Positions 1-6,710 of a stretch of 7,536 nt of DNA are shown one piece after another. Both the position numbers and the translations under genes were made by a program. The first letter of the stretch is position 1; each line of letters begins with the position of its first letter. The notes beneath the pieces were generated by a model that had not been told where the DNA came from, made no database searches, and was given only the letters and a program-made list of their open reading frames with translations. Origin of the DNA: an uncultured Candidatus Saccharibacteria bacterium (GTDB lineage Bacteria; Patescibacteriota; Saccharimonadia; Saccharimonadales; Saccharimonadaceae); assembly GCA_937919305.1 (NCBI GenBank), contig CALFQW010000047.1:1-7536 (forward strand), read 5' to 3'.

Positions 1-456
1 GCAAATGAAATGAGCTTTATTTTCCAGAGCTTCTTCATACAGGGTAAAGAAACATGTTACGAAAATGTCAGTCTACCGCTCGAAATCGCTGGTGTCCCGC
101 GAAGACAACGAGATGCAAAGATCAAAAAAGCACTTCAGGCGGTAGAACTAGAAGAGAAGGCTAAGCAACGAGCGAAAGATCTGAGTGGTGGTCAAAAGCA
201 GCGTCTAGCTATCGCAAGGGCTATCGTAAATGAGCCTGCGATACTATTTGCCGATGAGCCAACAGGTAATCTAGATTCAGTGACGAGTAAAGTGGTTGAG
301 AATTTGCTTTTTGACTATGCAAAAAACAATAATGCGACGCTGATCATGGTAACGCACGATGATGATCTCGCAAAACTTTGCCAAAGGCAGATACGCCTAA
401 AGGATGGTGAGATACTGAGTGACAACGGGGCAGCAAAATCAGGAGCTAAAAAATGA
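1..456 (+). CDS. ABC transporter ATP-binding protein, MacB/LolD type (5' truncated by window edge)
   Basis: This is the nucleotide-binding subunit that would power the permease encoded next. The frame is already open at base 1 (reads A-N-E-M-S-F-I-F-Q), so the ATG at base 10 is internal: the Q-loop glutamine lies at 25-27, and the Walker A P-loop must be upstream, outside the window. Visible motifs are the Q-loop FIFQSF, ENVSLPLEIAGV typical of the MacB/LolD/YknY family, the signature LSGGQKQR (from base 181), Walker B ILFADEPT with the D-loop GNLD (from 241), and the H-loop histidine in MVTHD (355-357). All catalytic motifs from the Q-loop on are intact, so this looks functional. The TGA stop (454-456) overlaps the next ATG, indicating translational coupling. 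The substrate cannot be deduced. Confidence 0.93.
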   Translation, partial: ANEMSFIFQSFFIQGKETCYENVSLPLEIAGVPRRQRDAKIKKALQAVELEEKAKQRAKDLSGGQKQRLAIARAIVNEPAILFADEPTGNLDSVTSKVVENLLFDYAKNNNATLIMVTHDDDLAKLCQRQIRLKDGEILSDNGAAKSGAKK

Positions 457-1724
457 AAATAACAGATATTACTAGACGTGCTGGTCGTAGCTTAAAGCAG
501 GCAAAGATCAGGACATTTCTCACCAGTATGGCCATCAGTATGGGTGCATTTACGATTGCCTTGAGCCTTGCTGCCGGAAACGGTGGACGAGCTTTTATCA
601 ATGATCTTATCGGTAGCAATATCGATCCAGATACGATATACGTACAGCAACAGCCAAAGGATGAGACGGGAGATGGAGTTAAGAAATACGATGATCAGCC
701 GACCTACGATCTTGGGGGAGGGTTTAGTTTTGTTCTGCTCAATGATGATGACGTCACTGATATCGAAGGTGTCGAAAACGTCACCGAAGTGGCGCCGGCC
801 TATGCGCTAGTACCCAAGTATATCGCTCGTGATAGTGTGACTGACGACAAGTACGAACTTGCTGTAGAAACATATGACAAAGCAGTCACACTAGACTACT
901 TAGCTGGCGGGGCGCCTCGTTCTTCCGAGCTAGAGACGGTGCTACCTGATAAATATCTTGATGCGCTTGGCTTCAAGAATGCCGAAGATGCGGTTGGCAA
1001 AACGGTAGTAGTCGCCGTCGCCTCTAGTAACCCGCTCAAGGAAGATTTACTACTTGAACTCGTCGTGAGCGGAGTCGCTAAGAAATCCGCCCTTGATATC
1101 ACGGGGGCTGAGCCGTTATTTATGAGTGTCGCTGCCGCAAAAAAGGGATATAACTACGCAAACGAAGGGACTCCTCGTGAGGATGCCTATGTTGCGCTGA
1201 GCGTTCGCGTACAGGATACGTCACGGGTCGAAGGTGTAAAGAAGTCTTTGCAAGATAAAGGATACGATGCCCAGACCGCCAATGATCTGTTGGGGCCTAT
1301 ATTCATCTTTATCAATGTTCTACAGGGGGTATTGATAGGTTTCGGTGCGCTGGCTATCGTTACGGCAATATTCGGCATCATAAATACACAGTACATAAGC
1401 GTCCTGGAGAGGACCCAGCAGATAGGTCTCATGAAAGCGCTCGGTATGCGTCGGCGTGATGTAGGTCGTTTGTTCATGATAGAGGCAGCTTGGATAGGAC
1501 TTTTGGGGGGTACGTTGGGTTGCATAATCGCGGTTGGTCTAGCTATAGCAGCCAATCCATTTATCAAGGAAGCACTAGAAATTGATATAGCACTCTTGCA
1601 GCCTGAGGTATGGCATAGTGTTCTGGTGGTTCTTGCTCTTATGCTTATCTCAGTGGTTGCTGGTATCTTACCTGCACGTAAAGCCGCAAAGCTTGATCCG
1701 ATCGAAGCATTGCGTACAGAGTAA
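453..1724 (+). CDS. ABC transporter permease, MacB/FtsX family
   Basis: Integral membrane partner of the preceding ATPase, 423 aa. The order is that of MacB/YknZ-type permeases: one N-terminal membrane helix (about residues 20-42), a large extracytoplasmic domain (about 43-280, MacB-PCD-like, rich in Asp and Val), then three helices (about 283-311, 340-367, 387-406). Family hallmarks are the cytoplasmic coupling segment ERTQQIGLMKALGMRRRDV (319-337) after helix 2 and the C-terminal PARKAAKLDPIEALRTE. The start is well placed: AGGAG at 441-445 lies 7 nt before the ATG, which overlaps the ATPase stop in ATGA. Such pairs work by mechanotransmission rather than classical transport and export peptides, lipoproteins or drugs. 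No adaptor protein is visible here, and the substrate is unknown. Length is normal for the family. Confidence 0.92.
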   Translation: MKITDITRRAGRSLKQAKIRTFLTSMAISMGAFTIALSLAAGNGGRAFINDLIGSNIDPDTIYVQQQPKDETGDGVKKYDDQPTYDLGGGFSFVLLNDDDVTDIEGVENVTEVAPAYALVPKYIARDSVTDDKYELAVETYDKAVTLDYLAGGAPRSSELETVLPDKYLDALGFKNAEDAVGKTVVVAVASSNPLKEDLLLELVVSGVAKKSALDITGAEPLFMSVAAAKKGYNYANEGTPREDAYVALSVRVQDTSRVEGVKKSLQDKGYDAQTANDLLGPIFIFINVLQGVLIGFGALAIVTAIFGIINTQYISVLERTQQIGLMKALGMRRRDVGRLFMIEAAWIGLLGGTLGCIIAVGLAIAANPFIKEALEIDIALLQPEVWHSVLVVLALMLISVVAGILPARKAAKLDPIEALRTE

Positions 1725-1751
1725 ATTCTAGTACTTTCCTTGATCTCCATC

Positions 1752-1760
1752 TGTTAGAAT
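1752..1760 (+). promoter_or_regulatory. Extended -10 promoter of serS
   Basis: TGTTAGAAT is a TGn extended -10 with hexamer TAGAAT (1755-1760). No good -35 is seen 16-18 bp upstream (TACTTT at 1732-1737 is the 17-bp option), as expected for extended -10 promoters. Only 7 bases separate the box from the serS ATG, so transcription should begin at about 1767-1768, giving a leaderless mRNA. Confidence 0.6.
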
Positions 1761-1767
1761 AAGTGCT

Positions 1768-3063
1768 ATGTTAGATATAAAATTCATCAGAGAAAACGCC
1801 GAACGAGTCCAGCAAAATGCTCAAAATAAAGGCTATGGTGTCGATATACAGCGACTACTGGAGCTGGATGTTGATCGCAAAGAGCTGCAGCAGCGAGTTG
1901 ATGCCCTTCGTGAACGCCGAAATGCAAACGCAGAGAACATGAAGGGTGGACGTCCTGAGCAGTCTCAGATCGATGAAGGTAAGCAGATAAAGATAGAGCT
2001 AGCTGAACAGGAAGGCTATCTAAAGGCAGTCACCGCTGAATATACTGATCTGCTAAAGCTTGTACCAAATATGGCGCTAGAGGATGTGCCGGTTGGTGCA
2101 AGTGAGGATGAAAATGTTGAGGTAAAAGTAGTTGGAGAGAGGCCTCAGCTTACATTTGAACCGAAGAACCACTACGAGATCGCAGAGGCAAAGGGCTGGT
2201 TAGACAAAGATCGTGCGGCGAAAGTTTCTGGTGCACGGTTCGCGTACGTCATGGGCGATATGGTCAAGCTGCAACTAGCATTAGTCCAATACACTATGGA
2301 CGTGCTGACTGACAGCGAAAAGCTAGCTGAGATTGCGAAAACAGCTGAGCTTGATGTCGATCCACGGCCTTTTACAGCTGTACTGCCGCCGTTAATGATT
2401 CGTACCGAGCCGTATGATCAGATGGATCGCCTCGAGCCCAGTGATGATCGATACAAGATTGAAGGTGAGGAATTGTGGCTTCAGGGCAGTGCAGAGCACG
2501 TACTCGGTAGCATGCATTCTGGCGAGGTCTTTAGCCCCGACCAATTGCCGCTGCGATATCTAGGGTATGCGACGAGTTTTCGCAAAGAAGCCGGTACATA
2601 CGGCAAAGATATGGAAGGCATCATACGCATGCACCAGTTCGACAAGCTCGAGATGGAGAGCTTCACAGAAGGTGCGGACAGCTACAAGGAGCATGAGTTC
2701 TTTGTAGCGATCCAAGAGTACTTGTTACAGCAGCTAGGGCTACCGTATCACGTACTCCAGAAGTGCACTGCTGATATCGGAAAGCCAAATGCACGGGGGA
2801 TCGATATGGAGGTGTGGTTACCTGGTCAGGCAAGATACCGCGAGACCCATACTGCTGACTATATGACCGACTATCAATCTCGTCGTTTACAGACCAGGGT
2901 GCGCACTCCTGAAGGTCTTGAGCTGGTCCATACAAACGACGCAACGGCATTCGCACTAGGACGAACTATGGTTGCGATCATCGAAAACTATCAGACGCCT
3001 GAGGGTAACGTCACCGTGCCAAAAGTCTTGCAGGGTTACATGGGCAATCGTTCAGAAATATAG
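1768..3063 (+). CDS. serS: Serine--tRNA ligase (SerRS)
   Basis: Cytoplasmic class II synthetase charging tRNA-Ser (serine + ATP + tRNA), 431 aa, full length. The start is fixed by the family N-terminus MLDIKFIREN and by an in-frame TGA at 1741-1743 with no other start between. Residues about 28-105 form the coiled-coil tRNA-binding arm. The catalytic core follows: the serine-recognition TxE loop appears as GSAE (240-243) instead of TAE; motif 2 is SFRKEAGTYGKDMEGIIRMHQF (270-291); motif 3 is GRTMVAIIENYQ (398-409). The usual HTLNGSGLAVGR before motif 3 reads HTNDATAFALGR (388-399), a divergent version I associate with CPR bacteria from memory. No Shine-Dalgarno precedes the ATG, and the extended -10 at 1752-1760 implies a leaderless transcript, separate from the ABC operon 43 nt upstream. 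Confidence 0.96.
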   Translation: MLDIKFIRENAERVQQNAQNKGYGVDIQRLLELDVDRKELQQRVDALRERRNANAENMKGGRPEQSQIDEGKQIKIELAEQEGYLKAVTAEYTDLLKLVPNMALEDVPVGASEDENVEVKVVGERPQLTFEPKNHYEIAEAKGWLDKDRAAKVSGARFAYVMGDMVKLQLALVQYTMDVLTDSEKLAEIAKTAELDVDPRPFTAVLPPLMIRTEPYDQMDRLEPSDDRYKIEGEELWLQGSAEHVLGSMHSGEVFSPDQLPLRYLGYATSFRKEAGTYGKDMEGIIRMHQFDKLEMESFTEGADSYKEHEFFVAIQEYLLQQLGLPYHVLQKCTADIGKPNARGIDMEVWLPGQARYRETHTADYMTDYQSRRLQTRVRTPEGLELVHTNDATAFALGRTMVAIIENYQTPEGNVTVPKVLQGYMGNRSEI

Positions 3064-3081
3064 ACAAACCAAGACATATAT

Positions 3082-3110
3082 TTGACATAATGTTTATGGT
3101 ATGATATATT
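3082..3110 (+). promoter_or_regulatory. Near-consensus sigma70-type promoter of the 3123 gene
   Basis: TTGACA (3082-3087, exact -35 consensus) is separated by exactly 17 bp from TATATT (3105-3110), which also carries an extended TG (TGATATATT, 3102-3110). Expected transcription start is about 3117-3118, only 5-6 nt before the ATG at 3123, so the mRNA has almost no leader and no Shine-Dalgarno. It is the best-matching promoter in the window. Confidence 0.75.
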
Positions 3111-3122
3111 TATCATTAAACC

Positions 3123-4076
3123 ATGTCAAAACAAAAACGATCAGCACGTGTTGCGCACAGGTTTGGTCCATCTCGACTAGAAGAAACGACGCCAAAGCAC
3201 TCGAAGCTTGAGGTAAATGATCACAACTTACCAGCTCCACTAATGGCTACATATCTACTGTCGTTTTTTGCGAGAGAGATACCTGGTGCCAGAGGTGCTC
3301 TACCTGAGCCGTTCGATGTCGGTAATCATATCGGAAACATAGCTCCGTCGCTATATTTTGGCCATATGGCAGCAAATCTAGTAGGTCACATGTCTGAGGC
3401 GGCAAATGAACGCCTCGTCAAGCCTGAAAAGAAGAAACTAAAACGTAAGATGATGCTCGGGGCATTGGCGGTAGGCGTCATAGCGAACGGGCTCGTTGAG
3501 ACGAGACTTGGTATCTCGCTAACTGGGTGGGAGAGCACTCCGGATTCACTTGACTTTGGCTATGGCGTGGGCGCTGCCGTGCTCGGTGGGCTCACGGTTG
3601 GTTTAGAGGGCGGTGAATTAGACGCAGATGCTGATTTTGTACCCGGTGAAGCGCCGACGAGAGAGCAGTTATACGGTACCCCTGAGAGAGTCGAAGACAT
3701 AGATGAGGCGAGACATATGGCATATGCCGGAAAAGCTCAGCGTGATCAAGCAGCCTTGAACCGTAGAGCTGAAGCGCTGACGGATTTTATAGAGGGTGAT
3801 GAAGAGCTGAGCGAAGACGAGCTATATACTCGCATGCTGATGCGTCATCAGGGTAGTTTACCAGATGGCTTTGAGCAGCATGATCATGACCACCCTCATG
3901 AGGTATTGCGAACCGCTCGGAACTTGCTACCCGACCGCATGAGTGCACGGGAACTCCCACATCTCAAGGATGGGGCTTTCGAAGACATGCAGGCAACAAA
4001 AGCCGAGAAAGCTGCCCAGGATCGGTATCGCCATATGGAACTAGCATCGAAATCAAAGCCGCCAAAAGTGTTATAA
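3123..4076 (+). CDS. Hypothetical membrane protein with His-rich C-terminal region
   Basis: I do not recognise this 317-aa protein. The start is fixed by an in-frame TAA at 3117-3119, directly before the ATG, and a strong promoter just upstream. The N-terminus is basic (residues 1-35, many Lys/Arg/His). Hydrophobic stretches are at about 37-50, 74-90 (weak), 111-125 (MLGALAVGVIANGLV) and 145-162 (FGYGVGAAVLGGLTVGLE). The segment STPDSLDFGYGVGA (138-151) loosely recalls the last helix region of VanZ-like proteins; that is only a resemblance. From residue 163 on it is soluble, charged and acidic, with HDHDHPH at 253-259, a possible metal-binding cluster, and a Lys-rich end. Codon use matches its neighbours. 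It is likely a lineage-specific protein of the host. Its stop overlaps the hpf -10 box. Confidence 0.8.
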   Translation: MSKQKRSARVAHRFGPSRLEETTPKHSKLEVNDHNLPAPLMATYLLSFFAREIPGARGALPEPFDVGNHIGNIAPSLYFGHMAANLVGHMSEAANERLVKPEKKKLKRKMMLGALAVGVIANGLVETRLGISLTGWESTPDSLDFGYGVGAAVLGGLTVGLEGGELDADADFVPGEAPTREQLYGTPERVEDIDEARHMAYAGKAQRDQAALNRRAEALTDFIEGDEELSEDELYTRMLMRHQGSLPDGFEQHDHDHPHEVLRTARNLLPDRMSARELPHLKDGAFEDMQATKAEKAAQDRYRHMELASKSKPPKVL

Positions 4077-4077
4077 T
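4069..4077 (+). promoter_or_regulatory. Extended -10 promoter of hpf, overlapping the upstream stop codon
   Basis: TGTTATAAT is a perfect TGn-TATAAT extended -10 (hexamer 4072-4077). The TAA stop of the preceding gene (4074-4076) lies inside the hexamer. No convincing -35 is present 17 bp upstream. Expected transcription start is about 4084, giving a leader of roughly 28 nt. Confidence 0.65.
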
Positions 4078-4082
4078 GGTAA

Positions 4083-4110
4083 CTACCAAGTCCTAAACAA
4101 AGGAGGGTAG
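4083..4110 (+). promoter_or_regulatory. hpf leader hairpin covering its Shine-Dalgarno
   Basis: AGGAGG (4101-4106) is a strong ribosome binding site 5 nt before the hpf ATG. It can be sequestered: CTACC (4083-4087) pairs with GGTAG (4106-4110), and TCCT (4091-4094) pairs with AGGA (4101-4104) around the loop AAACAA, leaving a 3x1 internal loop. The predicted transcript would begin almost exactly at the 5' arm. The pairing is directly visible; regulation is inference. Confidence 0.4.
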
Positions 4111-4111
4111 C

Positions 4112-4492
4112 ATGATCCAATCAATTGCAATATCAGGAGTAAAGTATTCGCCTGATGACAGAACTAAAAAGTATGTAATGCGAAAGGTTGGACGGCTCGA
4201 TCGGTTTTTGCCGCGTCACGCGCGCGAAAGCGCCTCCGCTGAGGTCAAGCTCAAGTCAGTTAATCGTAGTCATGGCAATAAATACGAAGCCGAGATCATC
4301 CTCTACGTTCCGGACAAGCAGCTTACCGCTAAAGATTCAACGCTGAACATGCTCGCAGCGGTAGATATCGTAGAGGAGAAGCTGCGTGCCCAGCTAAAAA
4401 AGTATCACGACACGAGAGTGACGCACCGAGCCAAGCATTCACTTTTGAGTAGGCTCAAGCGCCGAACACATCGTCCTCGCGTCGAATACTAG
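4112..4492 (+). CDS. hpf: Ribosome hibernation-promoting factor, short HPF/RaiA family (S30AE)
   Basis: This is a small ribosome-associated protein that binds the 30S decoding region during stress or stationary phase and blocks tRNA/mRNA entry. At 126 aa it has the single beta-alpha-beta-beta-beta-alpha S30AE domain (residues 1-98): MIQSIAISGVKYSPDDRTKKYV, then HGNKYEAEIILYVPDKQLTAKDST (54-77) and the long helix AAVDIVEEKLRAQLKKY (82-98), all typical of the family. It lacks the C-terminal dimerisation domain of long HPF (about 180-190 aa) but has a basic Arg/His tail (101-123). The start is set by AGGAGG at 4101-4106. It lies directly before secA, as in Bacillus subtilis (hpf/yvyD-secA-prfB), but a terminator and a new promoter separate the two. 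It could equally be named raiA. Confidence 0.93.
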   Translation: MIQSIAISGVKYSPDDRTKKYVMRKVGRLDRFLPRHARESASAEVKLKSVNRSHGNKYEAEIILYVPDKQLTAKDSTLNMLAAVDIVEEKLRAQLKKYHDTRVTHRAKHSLLSRLKRRTHRPRVEY

Positions 4493-4513
4493 CTCTAACC
4501 CAGCGCGAAAAGG

Positions 4514-4542
4514 AAAAGTCCGACACACTCGGGCTTTTTTTT
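4514..4542 (+). terminator. Rho-independent terminator after hpf
   Basis: The stem GTCCGA (4518-4523) pairs with TCGGGC (4529-4534), with one G-U pair and the loop CACAC, followed by eight T (4535-4542). The A-tract at 4514-4517 can extend the stem against the T-run. It lies 22 nt after the hpf stop and ends the hpf transcript before secA. Confidence 0.85.
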
Positions 4543-4557
4543 ATCCCTTATCGTCGC

Positions 4558-4563
4558 TATAAT
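4558..4563 (+). promoter_or_regulatory. -10 box of the secA promoter
   Basis: This is an exact TATAAT. With 17-bp spacing, the -35 position falls on the T-run of the hpf terminator (4535-4540), so terminator and promoter are packed end to end. There is no TGn extension here. Expected transcription start is about 4570, with a 35-nt leader carrying GAGGG (4591-4595) 9 nt before the secA ATG. Confidence 0.5.
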
Positions 4564-4604
4564 GGTTGGAGTTTCATTTACGGAGAATGTGAGGGAAAAA
4601 GAGT

Positions 4605-6692
4605 ATGAAACAAGCACTGACAAAAGTGTTTGGTGATCCACAGGCGCGCATCGTTAAGCGACTCAAGAAGCGTGCGGCAGAGATCAACAATCTGGCAGAT
4701 AAATACCATGATATGAAAGTACCTGAGCTCAAGAAGCAGACTGAAGTATTGCAAACAAGGCTCAAGAAAAAAGGTGTGACGCTGGATACCGTACTGCCAG
4801 ATGCGTTTGCAGTTGTCCGCGAAGCAGGTGATCGCGCGCTGGGCATGCGTCACTACGACGTACAGTTAATGGGTGCGATGGTACTCCATGAGGGTAACGT
4901 TGCCGAGCTAAAGACCGGTGAAGGTAAGACGCTGATGGCAACTCTCGCTGTATATCTAAATGCTCTTGAGGGCAAAGGTGTTCATGTTGTGACAGTCAAT
5001 GATTATCTTGCACAGCGTGATGCAGGCTGGATGGGCGAATTATACACTTACCTCGGGATGAGCACGGGTGTTATTATCAACGATGCTAGTTTTTTGTACG
5101 ATCTCGAATACAAAAACGAAGATCACGAAGACCCACGCATGCAGAAGCTCCGCCCAGTCAGTCGAAAAGAGGCATATGCGGCAGATATAACATATGGCAC
5201 GAACAACGAGTTTGGGTTTGATTATCTTCGCGACAACATGGTGAATGATGCTGGATTGTTGCGCCAAAGAGAGCTGAACTTCGCTATCGTAGACGAGGTC
5301 GACTCCATCCTGATCGATGAGGCGCGAACACCGCTCATCATCAGCGCTCCTGCCATGGAGAACCCCGAGCTCTACCAGAAATTTGCGAAAGTTGCTGCAA
5401 CACTGAAAGTAGACGACTACGTACTTGATGAAAAGCGAAAGAGTGTGAGCCTCACAGATGATGGCGTCGACAAGATCGAGAAGTTGTTGGGTATCAAGAA
5501 CCTTTATAGTCCAGACCATGTACGGAGTGTGTATCATATGGATCAAGCACTCAAGGCGCAGACACTCTTCAGGAGAGATAAGGATTACGTAGTGGCGTCT
5601 GACGGTGAAGTTGTTATCGTGGATGAATTTACTGGTCGTCTCATGCATGGACGCCGGTACAACGAAGGTCTTCACCAGGCGATAGAGGCAAAAGAGTCCG
5701 TCAACGTTCAGCAAGAAAGCCAAACGCTCGCAACGATATCGTTTCAGAATTATTTCCGACTCTATAACAAACTCAGCGGTATGACAGGTACTGCATTTAC
5801 AGAAGCCGAAGAGTTCCAGCAGATATATGGTCTCGATGTTGTTCAGGTACCACCAAATCGTCCGATAACGCGTCAGGATAAGCAGGATAAAATCTTCAAG
5901 ACTGAAGCAGGTAAGATCGCGGCACTAGTTGAGGACATTAAAGCGTTCAACAAGAAAGGTCAGCCAGTATTGATCGGCTCAGCGAGTATCGCAAAAAACG
6001 AGCTCATCTCTAAAGCACTTACGAAATCCGGCATCAAGCACGAGCTACTCAACGCGAAGAACAACGAGCGTGAAGCATCGATTGTTTCAAAAGCAGGTGA
6101 AAAAGGTGCCGTGACCCTGGCAACAAACATTGCCGGTCGCGGTACTGACATCGTACTCGCAGAAGGTGTGCGTGAGCTAGGCGGGCTTGTTGTCCTCGGT
6201 TCAGAGCGTCATGAGGCGAGACGAATCGATAATCAGCTTCGAGGTCGTGGTGGTCGTCAAGGTGACCCTGGCACAACGCAGTTTTATGTCAGTACAGAGG
6301 ATGACTTGATGCGAATATTCCAGGGTGAGCGCATTGCAGCGCTCATGGACAGACTTGGTGTCGATGATGATATGCCGATAGAAAATCGAGCGGTATCCAA
6401 GACGCTCGAGTCTGCACAAAAACGGGTCGAGGGTTACAACTACGACACGCGTAAAAATGTTGTTCAGTACGACAACGTTATAAATCGTCACAGAAAAGTC
6501 GTATACAAAATACGTCGTGAGATCTTGGATGGTGAGAATATCAAGCCTGAAATCGAACGGCTAATCGAAGCTCGTCTACGTGACGTCACTATACTCCCGA
6601 CAAAAAACAACCCTAAATTTGTTGATGAGTTCGAGTCAGTCATCCCGGCAGATAAGAAGAAGATACAGGCCATCGGACAAGAGAAGAAAGAC
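4605..6692 (+). CDS. secA: Preprotein translocase ATPase SecA, 3' part missing (joined to foreign sequence)
   Basis: Motor ATPase that drives preproteins through SecYEG at the inner face of the cytoplasmic membrane. The start is the ATG after GAGGG; an in-frame ATG at 4587 is followed at once by TGA. The N-terminus MKQALTKVFGD is typical. Visible are Walker A LKTGEGKT (102-109), VTVNDYLAQRDA (129-140), the DEAD-like box VDEVDSILIDEARTPL (229-244), the preprotein cross-linking domain (about 225-375), ATNIAGRGTDIVL (506-518), and motif VI QLRGRGGRQGDPG (544-556, Gly where Ser is usual), then MDRLGVDDDMPIE and the start of the helical scaffold YDTRKNVVQYDNVINRHR (613-630). Homology stops near residue 695 within the helical wing. 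The rest of that domain, the two-helix finger and the C-terminus of a normal 800-900 aa SecA are absent. The frame runs on into fadE sequence. Confidence 0.93.
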
Positions 6693-6710
6693 AAATACCT
6701 GCCGGGGCTG
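6680..6710. other. Chimeric junction: secA joined in frame to fadE
   Basis: The open frame starting at 4605 runs without a stop to the window end (977 codons), but changes identity here. Up to about 6690 it is SecA with AT-rich codons (40% GC in 6601-6660). From about 6699 it is YLPGLASGEY and onward, typical of acyl-CoA dehydrogenases, at 65% GC in 6721-6780. The exact breakpoint cannot be fixed, because the linking residues K-K-D-K-Y-L would suit either protein. That suggests a short shared sequence at the join. Confidence 0.85.

Noticed and set aside
453..1724. The ABC pair as a specific antimicrobial peptide or lipoprotein exporter
   Set aside because: No adaptor, substrate gene or two-component system is visible in the window, so only the family can be stated.
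1187..1750. 187-codon minus-strand frame over the permease gene
   Set aside because: It overlaps the conserved FtsX/MacB C-terminal region on the plus strand and its translation has no family-like features.
5040..5723. 227-codon minus-strand open frame inside secA
   Set aside because: The plus strand here encodes conserved SecA motifs (DEVDSILIDEARTPL and others). The minus frame gives no recognisable protein and is a shadow.
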